This document shows positions 15,674 through 25,000 of a stretch of DNA of 38,381 nucleotides, piece by piece. The position numbers and the translations under genes are program-made. How positions within the stretch are numbered: position 1 is the stretch's first letter; each line of letters begins with the position of its first letter. The stretch spans positions 1 to 38,381 of IMG/VR virus record IMGVR_UViG_3300049740_000680; one strand, given 5' to 3'. The notes under the pieces were generated by a model. That model was given only the letters and a program-made list of their open reading frames with translations. It had not been told where the DNA came from and made no database searches. The DNA is from a virus.

Positions 15674-15678
15674 AACCT

Positions 15679-15942
15679 ATGATTAGAGTTACTATCGACG
15701 AAGCACAAGAAAATTTTGATTTCTTGTTCAAACTTGTTGAACGCGGTGAGAATGTTCTCATCGAAGCACCTAAAGGTAATGTTGTTATGACACAAGTTGC
15801 CCCAGGGCGCACTATTGGTTCTGAAGTAGATTCACTTCTTAATGAAGAAGAACAACTACCCAATATGGACAACTTACCTAGCGAAGGAGCACTTGGTGCA
15901 CACGTTGCACAAGAGACTGCTGCCGCTCATAAGATGCTGTGA
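15679..15942 (+). CDS. Phd/YefM-type antitoxin-like protein (orphan)
   Basis: 87 residues. The N-terminal half matches the Phd/YefM antitoxin fold: MIRVTIDEAQENFDFLFKLVERGENVLIEAPKGNVVMTQV, the familiar 'a..nf..ll..ve.GE.vlI...g..vv' pattern of the DNA-binding domain. The C-terminal half is acidic and probably disordered, as in toxin-binding tails. The next gene is not a RelE/Doc-like toxin, so this is an orphan. It could neutralise a host toxin, repress transcription, or be a recycled fold. It overlaps the next gene by four bases. Confidence 0.68.
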   Translation: MIRVTIDEAQENFDFLFKLVERGENVLIEAPKGNVVMTQVAPGRTIGSEVDSLLNEEEQLPNMDNLPSEGALGAHVAQETAAAHKML

Positions 15943-16376
15943 CCGAGATTGAAGAATTAAAGTCACTGTTGTTTCATCCTTGGGAAAACAAACAACAAGC
16001 ACAGAACTCTCCATCTCATTTCTCCCACGTTCACTATCAGTTCTGGGAAGAAGATGGAGAGATTCATTCTGCTCAATGGTATGACTGGAATGGAGAAATG
16101 TACCGAGAGCGTAATCACAAACTCTTGGACAAAGGTAATCACATTGAGTTGCAAACCTTTCGCAAGGATAATACTCAAGAACCTAGTATGCTCTTCACTA
16201 AGGTAGGGAAGGGTGGTTTCTGTGGTAGAACTGAACAGGATGCTAAGAATAGCAGAGGTGAAGACGTATATTCTTACGTCACTGTGACTGCTGAAGAATT
16301 TACATCTATTGATAAAGGTACGACGTGGGGTAAAACTCCAGGACCATTCATTTTCAAAAGAAAATATATAGATTAG
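15939..16376 (+). CDS. cpeT: CpeT-like phycobiliprotein lyase (copy 1)
   Basis: 145 residues matching the CpcT/CpeT lyase family: FHPWENKQQAQNSPSHFSHVHYQFW (helix with Gln and 'P..f.h'), SAQWYDWNGEMYRERNHKLL (Q.Y.....YR.R), and the C-terminal TTWGKTPGPFIFKRKY strand. Host CpeT attaches phycoerythrobilin to phycoerythrin, and cyanophage CpeT homologues are known auxiliary genes. It starts at an ATGA overlap with the antitoxin-like gene, with a paralogue immediately downstream. Whether it acts as a lyase is unproven; it is shorter than host CpeT (about 200 aa), as phage versions usually are. Confidence 0.75.
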   Translation: MTEIEELKSLLFHPWENKQQAQNSPSHFSHVHYQFWEEDGEIHSAQWYDWNGEMYRERNHKLLDKGNHIELQTFRKDNTQEPSMLFTKVGKGGFCGRTEQDAKNSRGEDVYSYVTVTAEEFTSIDKGTTWGKTPGPFIFKRKYID

Positions 16377-16380
16377 ATCT

Positions 16381-16815
16381 ATGAAAAAGTTTCTTGATCA
16401 CTTAGTCCACCACTGGCATAACATCAAGCAATGTCAACTCAACCCGACTTCATTTGCTTATGTACATTATGAGTGGTACTACGAAGATGACGTATTGAAA
16501 ACTAAACAGTGGTATGACTGGAATGGTGATGTATATCGCCAGAGAGAACATAAAATTGTTATTGATAATGATCAACTAATCCTACAAACTTTCAAAGATG
16601 GAATCAACGTCAGTGATATGACGTTCACAGAAGTCCAAGATCGTGTTTGGGTCGGTAAATCTGAAAGGATTGACGAACAAGGTAGGAGAGTTGAAACCAA
16701 GGCAAGACTTACTAAAGACTCTTGGGAAACGTCTGACAAAGGGTGGGACAAATCAGGAACTCTTCTATGGGGATCAGAAAAAGGACCTTTTGAGTTTGTA
16801 AAATGTACACGGTAA
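16381..16815 (+). CDS. cpeT: CpeT-like phycobiliprotein lyase (copy 2)
   Basis: 144 residues, beginning four bases after copy 1 and sharing its blocks: HHWHNIKQCQLNPTSFAYVHYEW, QWYDWNGDVYRQREHKIV and the end LLWGSEKGPFEFVK, the commonest ending of phage CpeT proteins. The middle (MTFTEVQDRVWVGKSE, then RRVETKARLTKDSWETSDKGW) has the beta-strand/turn order of the barrel. Divergence from copy 1 outside these blocks implies an old duplication or separate acquisition. Likely to act on, or bind, bilins or phycobiliproteins in the infected cyanobacterium. Confidence 0.75.
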   Translation: MKKFLDHLVHHWHNIKQCQLNPTSFAYVHYEWYYEDDVLKTKQWYDWNGDVYRQREHKIVIDNDQLILQTFKDGINVSDMTFTEVQDRVWVGKSERIDEQGRRVETKARLTKDSWETSDKGWDKSGTLLWGSEKGPFEFVKCTR

Positions 16816-17060
16816 ATTCAGATTTTAGACTTATTCACGGACAAGGTGTCGTCAAGATGTGGTACATCAATGGCATCCCCTTTACGTTTGATGAAGTTGA
16901 TCGACCAACTCCTGAGTTAATAGATGAATGTACTGAAAAAATGTGCTATACTATGGAGGAACTTTATAGGCACTCCCAATACCTCATTATGGAATCTTGC
17001 CACCCTATCGTCTTTGAGTTGACAGACGTGGTAAGATGTGAAGAGGAATTGCCATTTTAA
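16803..17060 (+). CDS. Hypothetical protein
   Basis: 85 residues if started at 16803, where it overlaps the CpeT copy by 13 bases; the ATG at 16857 (MWYINGIPFTFDEV) gives 67 residues and may be the real start, since an AAGGTG lies a few bases before it. Pattern 'MWyINGipFtfdEv..PTPElid' suggests a small alpha-beta domain. Three Cys are present (ECTEKMC, SCHP). No membrane segment or signal peptide. Family not recognised; its neighbours are other small unknown phage genes. Confidence 0.65.
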   Translation: MYTVNSDFRLIHGQGVVKMWYINGIPFTFDEVDRPTPELIDECTEKMCYTMEELYRHSQYLIMESCHPIVFELTDVVRCEEELPF

Positions 17061-17062
17061 TA

Positions 17063-17263
17063 ATGCCACACTACAAACCTTATTCACCAGAATGGAACAG
17101 GAGACGCTACTTACAGGAAGCGTTAGACTCCTACATCAACGATGACGTTGATAACGATGACATTTTGTCAGACATTCTTGGTATCCTTTCAGATCGATCA
17201 GAGTCAGCGTACGCTGAATTCCAGAAGGTTGATGCCTTGAAAGAGATACTCGGTTCTAAATAA
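17063..17263 (+). CDS. Hypothetical protein (MPHYKPYSPEWNRRRYLQEAL family)
   Basis: 66 residues, starting three bases after the previous stop. The sequence is almost wholly helical and acidic: an N-terminal MPHYKPYSPEWNRRRYLQEA, an Asp-rich middle (NDDVDNDD) and two short helices. Very similar short proteins recur in T4-like cyanophages from memory, with no known function. Its conservation there supports it being a real gene. Confidence 0.72.
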   Translation: MPHYKPYSPEWNRRRYLQEALDSYINDDVDNDDILSDILGILSDRSESAYAEFQKVDALKEILGSK

Positions 17264-17281
17264 TCAAAACGCTCGTAGACA

Positions 17282-17593
17282 ATGCTCTCAACTGCTTACC
17301 GACTTCGACTCGAAGGGATCTGTAAGAAAATCTCCAAAGGAGAAGAAGTATCAATCTCAGATATGATCTGGGCAGAGAAATTATCAAAGAGTCATACAAC
17401 TGCCCGAGAGTGGATGCGTCAGGCACGACGAGCATCCAAAGGGATCGATGAAGGCAGTACCGATGATTTTCTGAATAGGATGGGGTTAGGTGAACCAGAC
17501 CCATCCGATACAAGAACAGGGTTCACCGACGCTGATGACATCAATGATTGGTTTCATCACGATAAACCAGATGATTGGAGACAGAGAGATTGA
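17282..17593 (+). CDS. Hypothetical helical protein
   Basis: 103 residues. A basic helical N-terminal half (AYRLRLEGICKKISKGEEVSI..., with AREWMRQARRAS) is followed by an acidic, probably disordered C-terminus rich in Asp (DDINDWFHHDKPDDW). It resembles the small regulatory or adaptor proteins common in cyanomyoviruses, but I do not recognise the family. No AUG-proximal Shine-Dalgarno stands out. Confidence 0.68.
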   Translation: MLSTAYRLRLEGICKKISKGEEVSISDMIWAEKLSKSHTTAREWMRQARRASKGIDEGSTDDFLNRMGLGEPDPSDTRTGFTDADDINDWFHHDKPDDWRQRD

Positions 17594-17601
17594 GTAGTAA
17601 G

Positions 17602-17889
17602 ATGATGTTCTTGGTTGACACTGGTGATGGTAGGTGTGTCAGTCACGATGGTTACATCCAACTCGGTAGTTTCTCTCATACTGTAGAGAAACATCTCGAA
17701 CTATGTCCTGATCAAGAATGGCAAGTTACCTACTGGATGCCTGACCCGTTCTATATGAGGTATAAAAGACCAAACTATCAACATACTATGAAGGCAAACG
17801 AAGGTTCTCCTAGAACTGACAATGCTACTGATAGTAGACCAAGGGATTTCCCAGACCAAGCAACAACCAGATTAGAGAGAACATTATGA
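17602..17889 (+). CDS. Hypothetical protein
   Basis: Start uncertain. From the ATG at 17602 the product is 95 residues (MMFLVDTGDGRCVSHDGYIQ...); the 17575 ATG would overlap the previous gene by 19 bases and add nine residues unlike the rest. A TTG at 17590, overlapping the previous stop (TTGA), is also possible. The N-terminal half looks folded (YIQLGSFSHTVEKH, QEWQVTYWMPD), while the end is polar and likely disordered. It ends in an ATGA overlap with the next gene. Function unknown. Confidence 0.6.
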   Translation: MMFLVDTGDGRCVSHDGYIQLGSFSHTVEKHLELCPDQEWQVTYWMPDPFYMRYKRPNYQHTMKANEGSPRTDNATDSRPRDFPDQATTRLERTL

Positions 17890-18119
17890 CAAAACCTGTT
17901 GAAAATTACGAGCAACTTATTGCTCGCTTTACTAAACGTAAAGAACAACTGTCTGCTAGACAAGATGACCTACAAGGTTGGTATGAAGAGTATATAAAGA
18001 ATGAGAACGCTCTGACAAGATTGGAAGGTTCTCTACAAGCAATCGAATACGTTGCCTTTGGCAAAATGCCTGGGGACGGTAACCACGATAAATTCAAAGA
18101 CCACAAACCACAGAACTAA
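17886..18119 (+). CDS. Hypothetical coiled-coil protein
   Basis: 77 residues, starting at an ATGA overlap. Almost entirely predicted helix: NYEQLIARFTKRKEQLSARQDDLQ with heptad-like spacing, then NALTRLEGSLQAIEYVAFGK. The C-terminus is polar (NHDKFKDHKPQN). It ends immediately before the next ATG (TAA then ATG without a gap). No domain is recognised; small coiled coils of this kind usually dimerise. Confidence 0.65.
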   Translation: MTKPVENYEQLIARFTKRKEQLSARQDDLQGWYEEYIKNENALTRLEGSLQAIEYVAFGKMPGDGNHDKFKDHKPQN

Positions 18120-18407
18120 ATGCTATCACTTCTATTCACAGCAGCAGGTGTGTTGAACTTGTTCTTCTACATCTTCGCAGTTGGATTCGTAATATCACTA
18201 CTGTTAGAACAGTGGTTGAAATACAGACCTTTCTCTGCTTTTAAAGAGGTAAACGAGAGGAATAATTTTATAGTCCAGACGAATAGGAAATATTGCTGGA
18301 GACAAGCGTGGGTAACCAATCTAATGTGGTTCACTTGTAATGTAGTTTTGTATATTGTTTCAAGAAATATGCAATCACCATCAGATACATTCTGGAATGG
18401 TTTGTAA
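18120..18407 (+). CDS. Membrane protein with two helices
   Basis: 95 residues. Two hydrophobic segments are seen: about residues 5-30 (FTAAGVLNLFFYIFAVGFVI) and about 65-85 (AWVTNLMWFTCNVVLYIV), joined by a basic loop (KYRPFSAFKEVNERNN). The positive loop suggests a cytoplasmic loop with both ends outside. No holin signature is present beyond size and helices; holin, antiholin or host-membrane modifier are all possible, none supported. The gene starts directly after the preceding stop. Confidence 0.68.
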   Translation: MLSLLFTAAGVLNLFFYIFAVGFVISLLLEQWLKYRPFSAFKEVNERNNFIVQTNRKYCWRQAWVTNLMWFTCNVVLYIVSRNMQSPSDTFWNGL

Positions 18408-18408
18408 G

Positions 18409-18416
18409 GGTAAATA
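18409..18416 (+). promoter_or_regulatory. T4-type late promoter (GGTAAATA)
   Basis: Bases GGTAAATA, 22 bases before the ATG of the glutaredoxin-like gene. It agrees with T4 TATAAATA at the last six bases. Confidence 0.45.
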
Positions 18417-18438
18417 GTAGTATCTTAAAAGGCGACAG

Positions 18439-18678
18439 ATGAGTCATCCGAATGCAGTTTTGTACAGCAATGGTTCACAAGAGTGCGAGAGAGCAGAACA
18501 GTTCCTTCAATCTCAAGATTTCGACTTTCAAACATATCAACTAAATCATCACTTTACACAACGAGCATTTGAGAATGAATTTGGAGAGGGTGCATCGTAC
18601 CCTCAAATTTCTATCGGATCCAAGCATATTGGTAGTCTGAAAGAGACGCTTCAAGACCTCTACCTGCAACGTGTATAA
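18439..18678 (+). CDS. Glutaredoxin-like protein with SxxC active site
   Basis: 79 residues with a glutaredoxin/NrdC fold: first strand AVLYSNGS, a helix beginning at ECERAEQFL, strand 2 DFQTYQLN, cis-Pro segment YPQISIGSKHIGS (Pro55) and a C-terminal helix. The catalytic CPYC is replaced by Ser13-Gln-Glu-Cys16, so the nucleophilic first Cys is missing and only the second remains. Phage glutaredoxins normally reduce ribonucleotide reductase; this copy cannot do the usual dithiol reaction. It may be a binding or structural remnant. Its stop codon lies within the next late promoter. Confidence 0.75.
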   Translation: MSHPNAVLYSNGSQECERAEQFLQSQDFDFQTYQLNHHFTQRAFENEFGEGASYPQISIGSKHIGSLKETLQDLYLQRV

Positions 18679-18681
18679 ATA
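18674..18681 (+). promoter_or_regulatory. T4-type late promoter (TATAAATA)
   Basis: An exact TATAAATA with the TAA stop of the glutaredoxin-like gene inside it, 28 bases before the GTG of the following structural gene. This is the strongest late promoter in the window. Confidence 0.7.
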
Positions 18682-18709
18682 AGATTGTATAAAAAAGCGC
18701 CTGAGTCAA

Positions 18710-20035
18710 GTGGGAACAAAAAGAATTTCACAATTAGAAACTCTGGCAGATGCCGTTTTGACGGGAGAAGCGATTCTTCCCGTTGTGATTTCTGACCCGC
18801 TGATACCGAATAGAAAAGCAAAAATAAATCAACTTTTCAAAGGTGTATCCGCAGGAAGTCAGTCCCAACCTGGACTTTCGTTCGATTTGGATAGGGACAC
18901 AGGACTATACCAGAATTCATATAATGAGATTGGTATTGCTTTTGGTACATCAAGTATGTACTATAGAAAGCAACCAAACGCTGACGGTTCTGCTACGATT
19001 CGAATGATCGCTGGAGATACTACATCTTCCAACGTTAATATCGATATGCGTCCACAGGGATCTGGTAGATTCCTAGTGAATGGACCTGCTGAGTTCCAAG
19101 ATGTCAACCTGCTTATTGCAGATGACCAGAACCCAGATAAGAAAGCAAAATTTGAAATCTCTGGTGTTTCAACTGGTGCAGGTATTCGTACCTTCGCACT
19201 TCCAAGCACAGGTAGTTTTACATCAACAACTCTTTTAGGTAACGATACTGCACAGACTATCAGTAACAAGACGATCATCATCAAAGATGGCGACTTGAGA
19301 ATTACTGGTTCATCTGACACTAGTAAGATTGCTCTATTTGAGTGTGACTCTTGGGAATCCCCTGGAACTCACCTCTATAGACTTCCTGATTATGGTGCAG
19401 GTGTTGCACAATCAACACTTCTTGATACTGTTACCGAACAGAATGTTAGTAACAAAAACTTCATTAACCCCTCAATTAGTAATATTGAGTCTGGTGATGC
19501 TAATAATCCGACACCACAAGTCACATTCCAATCTGGTGATGTAACTTCTAATCGTATTGTTACTTTCCCTGACCAGTCACTTACAGTTGCAGGTACTGAA
19601 TCAACTCAGGTATTCAAAAACAAAGAATACGCTGATCCTAGATTTGCAGACGCAACTGACGTTACCAAACGTATCCAGTTCGATCTATCTGCTATTTCTG
19701 GAACAACTCTTTTACGTTATGCGTTCCCACATAATAATCTGAATGTTCCTATCTCATCTAATAACGTAGTTGTTACTGAGAAAGCACAACAGGTTATCGA
19801 GAACAAATCTGTGGTAGGTCTTCAACTAATCAGTGGAGACAACGATCAGAACAAGATCAATTTTGTGCTAGATAATGTAGAAGGAACACGTTCTATCAGA
19901 TTCCCGAATGCTGATGCAACGTTACTTTCAACCGAAAACGTTACGACACTTGGTGTTAGTTTCGGTGGTTCAATTTCTGCTCCTGATCTTGGTGGCAGAC
20001 TAAGATTACAACAACACTTTTTCTCAGGTTTCTAA
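18710..20035 (+). CDS. Virion structural/fibre protein (GTG start)
   Basis: 441 residues starting with GTG at 18710; the first residues (MGTKRISQLETL, LPVVISDPLIPNRKAKINQLFKG) are like those of abundant cyanophage virion proteins I recall, always without defined function. A segment LDRDTGLYQNSYNEIGIAFG is followed by several beta-repeats of fibre type (FEISGVSTGAGIRTFALPSTG; FQSGDVTSNRIVTFPDQSLT; FDLSAISGTTLLRYAFP), spaced about 70-90 residues. The repeats suggest a trimeric fibre shaft. It heads the fibre gene block under an exact late promoter. Confidence 0.7.
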   Translation: MGTKRISQLETLADAVLTGEAILPVVISDPLIPNRKAKINQLFKGVSAGSQSQPGLSFDLDRDTGLYQNSYNEIGIAFGTSSMYYRKQPNADGSATIRMIAGDTTSSNVNIDMRPQGSGRFLVNGPAEFQDVNLLIADDQNPDKKAKFEISGVSTGAGIRTFALPSTGSFTSTTLLGNDTAQTISNKTIIIKDGDLRITGSSDTSKIALFECDSWESPGTHLYRLPDYGAGVAQSTLLDTVTEQNVSNKNFINPSISNIESGDANNPTPQVTFQSGDVTSNRIVTFPDQSLTVAGTESTQVFKNKEYADPRFADATDVTKRIQFDLSAISGTTLLRYAFPHNNLNVPISSNNVVVTEKAQQVIENKSVVGLQLISGDNDQNKINFVLDNVEGTRSIRFPNADATLLSTENVTTLGVSFGGSISAPDLGGRLRLQQHFFSGF

Positions 20036-20038
20036 AAA

Positions 20039-21952
20039 ATGAGCGCAGGTAGACTCGCTGCATCCGCCCCTGCAGCAACAACAAATACTGTGCTGTACTC
20101 GACTAGTCAGTTGAATACAGCATCCACCGTATTACTAGCATCGGAAAGAGGTGGATCCGCTGCGACTTATCGAGTTGGTCTTAAAGACTACACTCAGAAA
20201 CTCACTTTAGACGCGAGTAATTACAAGTTTAATAGAGGTAACCCAGTTTCAACATATAAACTGGAAATTGCACCTGGGATTTCAAGATCCGATGCAACCC
20301 CTGGTTTACAGATCTCTTCTTCTGACTTTGCTAAACAAGCATCAGTCTTGGACGTGGTTGTTGATACCAGTGTTATCACGAACTATGTGAAGGTTAAGAC
20401 ATATACTTCTATTGGTATTGATGCAACTGGTATTTCAGGAACATTTCAGGGCGGTGAAACTGTAACTGGTGGTACTTCAGGTGTATCTGCAACATTCCGT
20501 GGTATCGGGACCACAATGAATATTGAGATTGCAGACATTGCTTCAGGTGCAACAACACTCAAGATGAGTGATGGTACTGCATCTGCTGGTAGTTCATATT
20601 TCGTACTATCTGATGGAGTCAATGGATATACTCCTGAGGTCATCCAAGTGGGTACTCCTACCTTCTACAGTGGCACAACTGGCGGTGCTAACGCAACTGT
20701 CACACGAGCACAATTCGGTACCTCTGCTGCTGCACACCCGTCAGGACAGATGGTTTCATTCTTCCAAGATTCAGGAACCACTACAACTATTAACGAAGGT
20801 GCACAGTTCGCTGTAGCAGACACTACGTTGACTGTTACTGATGGTACTGTAATCGTCTCTGGTCAATACTTACGTGTTGGCAACGAGATTATGCTTTGTA
20901 CTGGTGTAGTTGGTAACGATCTTTCAGTTACCAGAGGTCAGTGGGGTACTGTAGATGCTGCACACGCTGATGGTGCAACTGTCACACCTATGTCACAGGG
21001 TGCTCAAGCAATGGTCAACTGGTTTGACAGTGCTGAGACTGTTACAGGTGGTACTTCTGCTGCTACTGTTGACACTCAGTTCACTGCAACTTCAAGTGCT
21101 ATCTACACAACAGGATTTGTTTGGGGTACTGTTTCAGGTCAGGAAGTTGTTCCTTCTACGTTCTCTATGGATGTGGAAAGAACATACAGATTTGATCAGT
21201 CAGACTCAACAAACGCTTCACTTCCTCTTAGATTCTCTGATACACAAGAGGGTACAGGAGCGACTCCAGTTGCAGGTACAGAATACACAACTGGTGTAAC
21301 GAAATCTGGTACTGCTGGAACGGACGGGATCATTGATCTTATTCCCACATCACAATCACCTAACCCACTGTATTACTATGCTGAGGGAACTGTTTCAACT
21401 GCAGGTACTACAGTTTATTCTGCTAGTTTAACTGTTGTACAAAACCCACAATACACAGAGATACTTCTCTATGATGTGGATGGAACTTGGGTCACTGGTG
21501 ATACATTCTTGGTTGGTACTTCAACAATTACTGTTGGTACTGTAACTGGTGGTAAGTATGGTTGGGTCACAGACTGGACTGCTCCAGTTCTTTCTGTTGC
21601 TCTTGGAGTTGGATCTGCAGCATTTGCAGGGGCAGACACATTCGTTGACACACCCCCTGAACAGGGTGCTGACAGAAGTACAGTCACTGCCAGTTCGGTT
21701 ACTGCCCCTAGTGACCTTGCAACTGAAGATTACATTTATTATGACTATGCTATCAGTGCTAATGGTGCTAACAAACATAGTGGAATTGTGGTAGGACCTA
21801 ATTCACACATTGTGGTTTATGCATCAAGTGCAGATTTGTCATTCCAAGTGAATGGATTCGAGAATGAGGCGAACGATTTCTTACCCGATCAGTACAACCA
21901 AGCTGCTGCAGGTGGCGGTGGTGCTGGTGGAGGCGGCGGTGCTGCTCCATAA
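20039..21952 (+). CDS. Large virion fibre-type protein with repeats
   Basis: 637 residues, beginning four bases after the previous stop. Rich in Gly, Ser, Thr and Ala, and nearly all beta. It contains internal repeats: GGETVTGGTSGVSATF (about residue 138) and AETVTGGTSAATVDTQF (about 335), and a second unit with R.Q(F/W)GT..AAH..G near residues 223 and 299. The C-terminus is a Gly/Ala-rich run (AAAGGGGAGGGGGAAP). It looks like a tail or whisker fibre protein. Not assigned to a named T4 gene. No signal peptide. Confidence 0.68.
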   Translation: MSAGRLAASAPAATTNTVLYSTSQLNTASTVLLASERGGSAATYRVGLKDYTQKLTLDASNYKFNRGNPVSTYKLEIAPGISRSDATPGLQISSSDFAKQASVLDVVVDTSVITNYVKVKTYTSIGIDATGISGTFQGGETVTGGTSGVSATFRGIGTTMNIEIADIASGATTLKMSDGTASAGSSYFVLSDGVNGYTPEVIQVGTPTFYSGTTGGANATVTRAQFGTSAAAHPSGQMVSFFQDSGTTTTINEGAQFAVADTTLTVTDGTVIVSGQYLRVGNEIMLCTGVVGNDLSVTRGQWGTVDAAHADGATVTPMSQGAQAMVNWFDSAETVTGGTSAATVDTQFTATSSAIYTTGFVWGTVSGQEVVPSTFSMDVERTYRFDQSDSTNASLPLRFSDTQEGTGATPVAGTEYTTGVTKSGTAGTDGIIDLIPTSQSPNPLYYYAEGTVSTAGTTVYSASLTVVQNPQYTEILLYDVDGTWVTGDTFLVGTSTITVGTVTGGKYGWVTDWTAPVLSVALGVGSAAFAGADTFVDTPPEQGADRSTVTASSVTAPSDLATEDYIYYDYAISANGANKHSGIVVGPNSHIVVYASSADLSFQVNGFENEANDFLPDQYNQAAAGGGGAGGGGGAAP

Positions 21953-21968
21953 CCTAATCTTGACCCTT

Positions 21969-21976
21969 CATAAATA
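21969..21976 (+). promoter_or_regulatory. T4-type late promoter (CATAAATA)
   Basis: CATAAATA in the 51-base gap before the next gene, 27 bases before its ATG. One mismatch from the T4 consensus. This is the same spacing as the other good examples. Confidence 0.6.
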
Positions 21977-22003
21977 ACCATATAGACAGGATTCCTATAG
22001 AAG

Positions 22004-25000
22004 ATGGCACTAACACGTCTTAAAAATATCATCACGTCGAGGACTGGTCGTATTATATACGTCAACCCCGACGACTTCGATGCATCGGATGCTTACGACA
22101 ACCGAGGTAACTCGGCACTGCGCCCGTTTAAGACGTTGCAACGTGCCTTCCTTGAGGTATCGAGATTTTCATATAGAGTTGGACTTAGTAATGACGAATT
22201 TGACGCATTCAGTATATACCTATATCCTTCAGAATACGTTCTAGATAATAGACCAGGGACCAGCAATTTTAACGAGATTACGCCGTTTGACGAAAATACA
22301 AACTTTGATTTAACTTCTCCTAACAATATCCTATACAAATTTAACTCTGTGAACGGTGGAATCATCGTACCCAGAGGTTGTTCTGTTGTTGGATCTGACC
22401 TTAGAAGAACTAAGATCATTCCTAAGTATGTTCCATATCCTACTATTAACGCATCACTTGGTATTACAGGTGCAAACGAACCAGGGGCATCAGCAATCTT
22501 CAGATTGACTGGTGGTACTTACTTCTGGCAGATGTCCTTCTTTGACGGGGACAATAACGGGGTATATTATAGAGGAGACGTTGCAGATACTATTGCACCT
22601 AACTTCTCACACCATAAGATTACTTGTTTTGAGTATGCTACGATCCTTGACCTAGATCTTTACTATCAGAAGATCTCAAAGGCATACGCAACAATTCCAG
22701 ATACCTCTGGAACTATCGCACAAGACCAGTTACAGGCAAGAGTCGAAGAAAACAGGATCGTTGGTCCGATTTCAGACGAATTCCGAGTATCTCAGATTAT
22801 CCGAAATGGTCAAACTGCAACTGCTTTTACGGTTGATATTCAAGATAACCCTAGTAATCACGGTTTCTCTGTGGGTGTTGCAGTTAACATCTCTGGTGTT
22901 ACTGGACCGACAGAGACAGATTCTAATCTATACAACGGATCCTTCCTCGTAACGTCAGCACAGGGTAACCAGTTTACCTACCAGATGTCAGCAGAACCGT
23001 CAGGTAACGCGATTGGTTCTAACGTACTGGTTAAAGTTGAGATTGACACGGTTGACTCAGCGTCACCATATGTGTTCAACTGCTCCCTACGTTCTGTGTG
23101 GGGTATTTGTGGTATGCACGCAGATGGTTCACTCGCCACTGGTTTCAAATCAATGGTTGTTGCTCAGTTCACTGGTATTTCACTACAGAAGGACGACAGA
23201 GCATTCGTATTATATAATCCATCAACAGGAAACTATGAAGCACAAGCAAGCGGATCTGGCGCACATATTAACGGACTATGTAAGTACAGAAAAGGATGGA
23301 GACACGTCCACATTAAAGCAAGTAATGATGCTTTCATTCAGGTCGTTTCTGTGTTCGCTGTTGGATTTGGTGATCACTTCTTCTCAGATAGTGGTGGTGA
23401 CCTTTCGATTACTAACTCTAACAGTAACTTCGGTAACACGTCTCTTCGAAGTAAAGGATTTAAGTCAGCATCATTTACGAAAGATAAAGCAGGTCAAATT
23501 ACACACGTAATTCCACCAAAAGATATTTCAGACGTAGCAGAGATCTCTATCAACTGGGTGACATTTGATATTAATAAGATCCGTGCTGCAGCAGACCCTA
23601 CAAAATTATACCTCTACGGATATACAAACGAAACAGGTAAACCACCCTCTAAGATTCAGGGTTATACCATTGGTGCTAGAAGAGATTCACCTACACTACC
23701 TGACAAGATTAACGTTCTGTTGATTGCTTCAGGTGCAAACTCACCAACAACACACACAGCGAAGATTGATCCTTCAGGTGGTGATGTTACAGGTACATCC
23801 CCAGGTGATGACAACTCACCTATCAAGTGGGATGCTAACCAGTCTAACTGGTATCTACAAGTCGATTCAAACCAGAACGACATCTATACAACTCTAATTG
23901 CTAACAGTCAGTATCAAAATCTTGGATTCACACCGACATCATTCATTAGAAGAGTACCCGACGCAAGAGACCTTAAAGATAGAATCTACAGATTTAGATA
24001 TGTACTGGACAAGGATGCGTTCCCGATTCCTAGACAACCCATTACTGGTTTCGTGGTACAACCTAGATCTTCAGAGACTAACTCACCTGCATATGACAAG
24101 ACATACTACATCTATGAAGTAGAAGTCTATCAAGTATTTGAAAGAGGTCTCAAGGATGGTATTTACTATCTGACATTCCTGAATGCATCAGTTGCTCCAT
24201 CTACATCTAACTTTGATGACTTCGCATTCTCACAGCAGACAGTTGATCTATACCCCGCATTTGACAGAGACAACCCAGTAGCAGACCCAGGTCCCGCTAT
24301 CTCAGTTGCTGACAATGACATTCTTGGCGTTGTTACTACCACTGATGGTGCCACACCTACACCTAATGAGAACACAAAACTCTCTATCACTAAAGAGACA
24401 ACACAGTTCTTCTTACTTGAACAGGAAAACAACCTAGGATATAACACAACATCTAATACACTGAACAGTATAGTTGTTACAGGACGCCTTGGTGATGAAG
24501 AAGAGAGAAAGATCCCTCTGAAGTTGAACGCTGATAACTCAGTTGCTCCTATTCTATGTGAACTACGAAGATACTCCATCCTTAGAGCATCTGGTCACAC
24601 GTTTGAATATCTTGGATTTGGGCCAGGTAACTACTCAACTGCATTCCCATCTACACAGGTGGAAGTTCTATCACCTGCACAGGTCAGACTGTCGCAGTCA
24701 TTGAAAGAAGCAGCAGGTGTTGCATACTACTCAGGTGTTAACTCTGACGGTGAACTATTCGTTGGTAACCAAGTTATCAACCCAGTTACAGGTCAGATCA
24801 CTAACGAAGATATTGCACAACTTAACGTGTTGGGTGAAGAAGGTACAACTATTGAGACATTCTCAGAGATTGTTCTTACTGACAAACTAACTGTTATTGG
24901 TGGTGCATCTAACCAGTTAGAATCTGTATTCTCAGGTCCAGTTACATTCCAGAAGAGAATTACTGCTCAGGAGAATATTCAGACTCTGAAACTGACTTAT

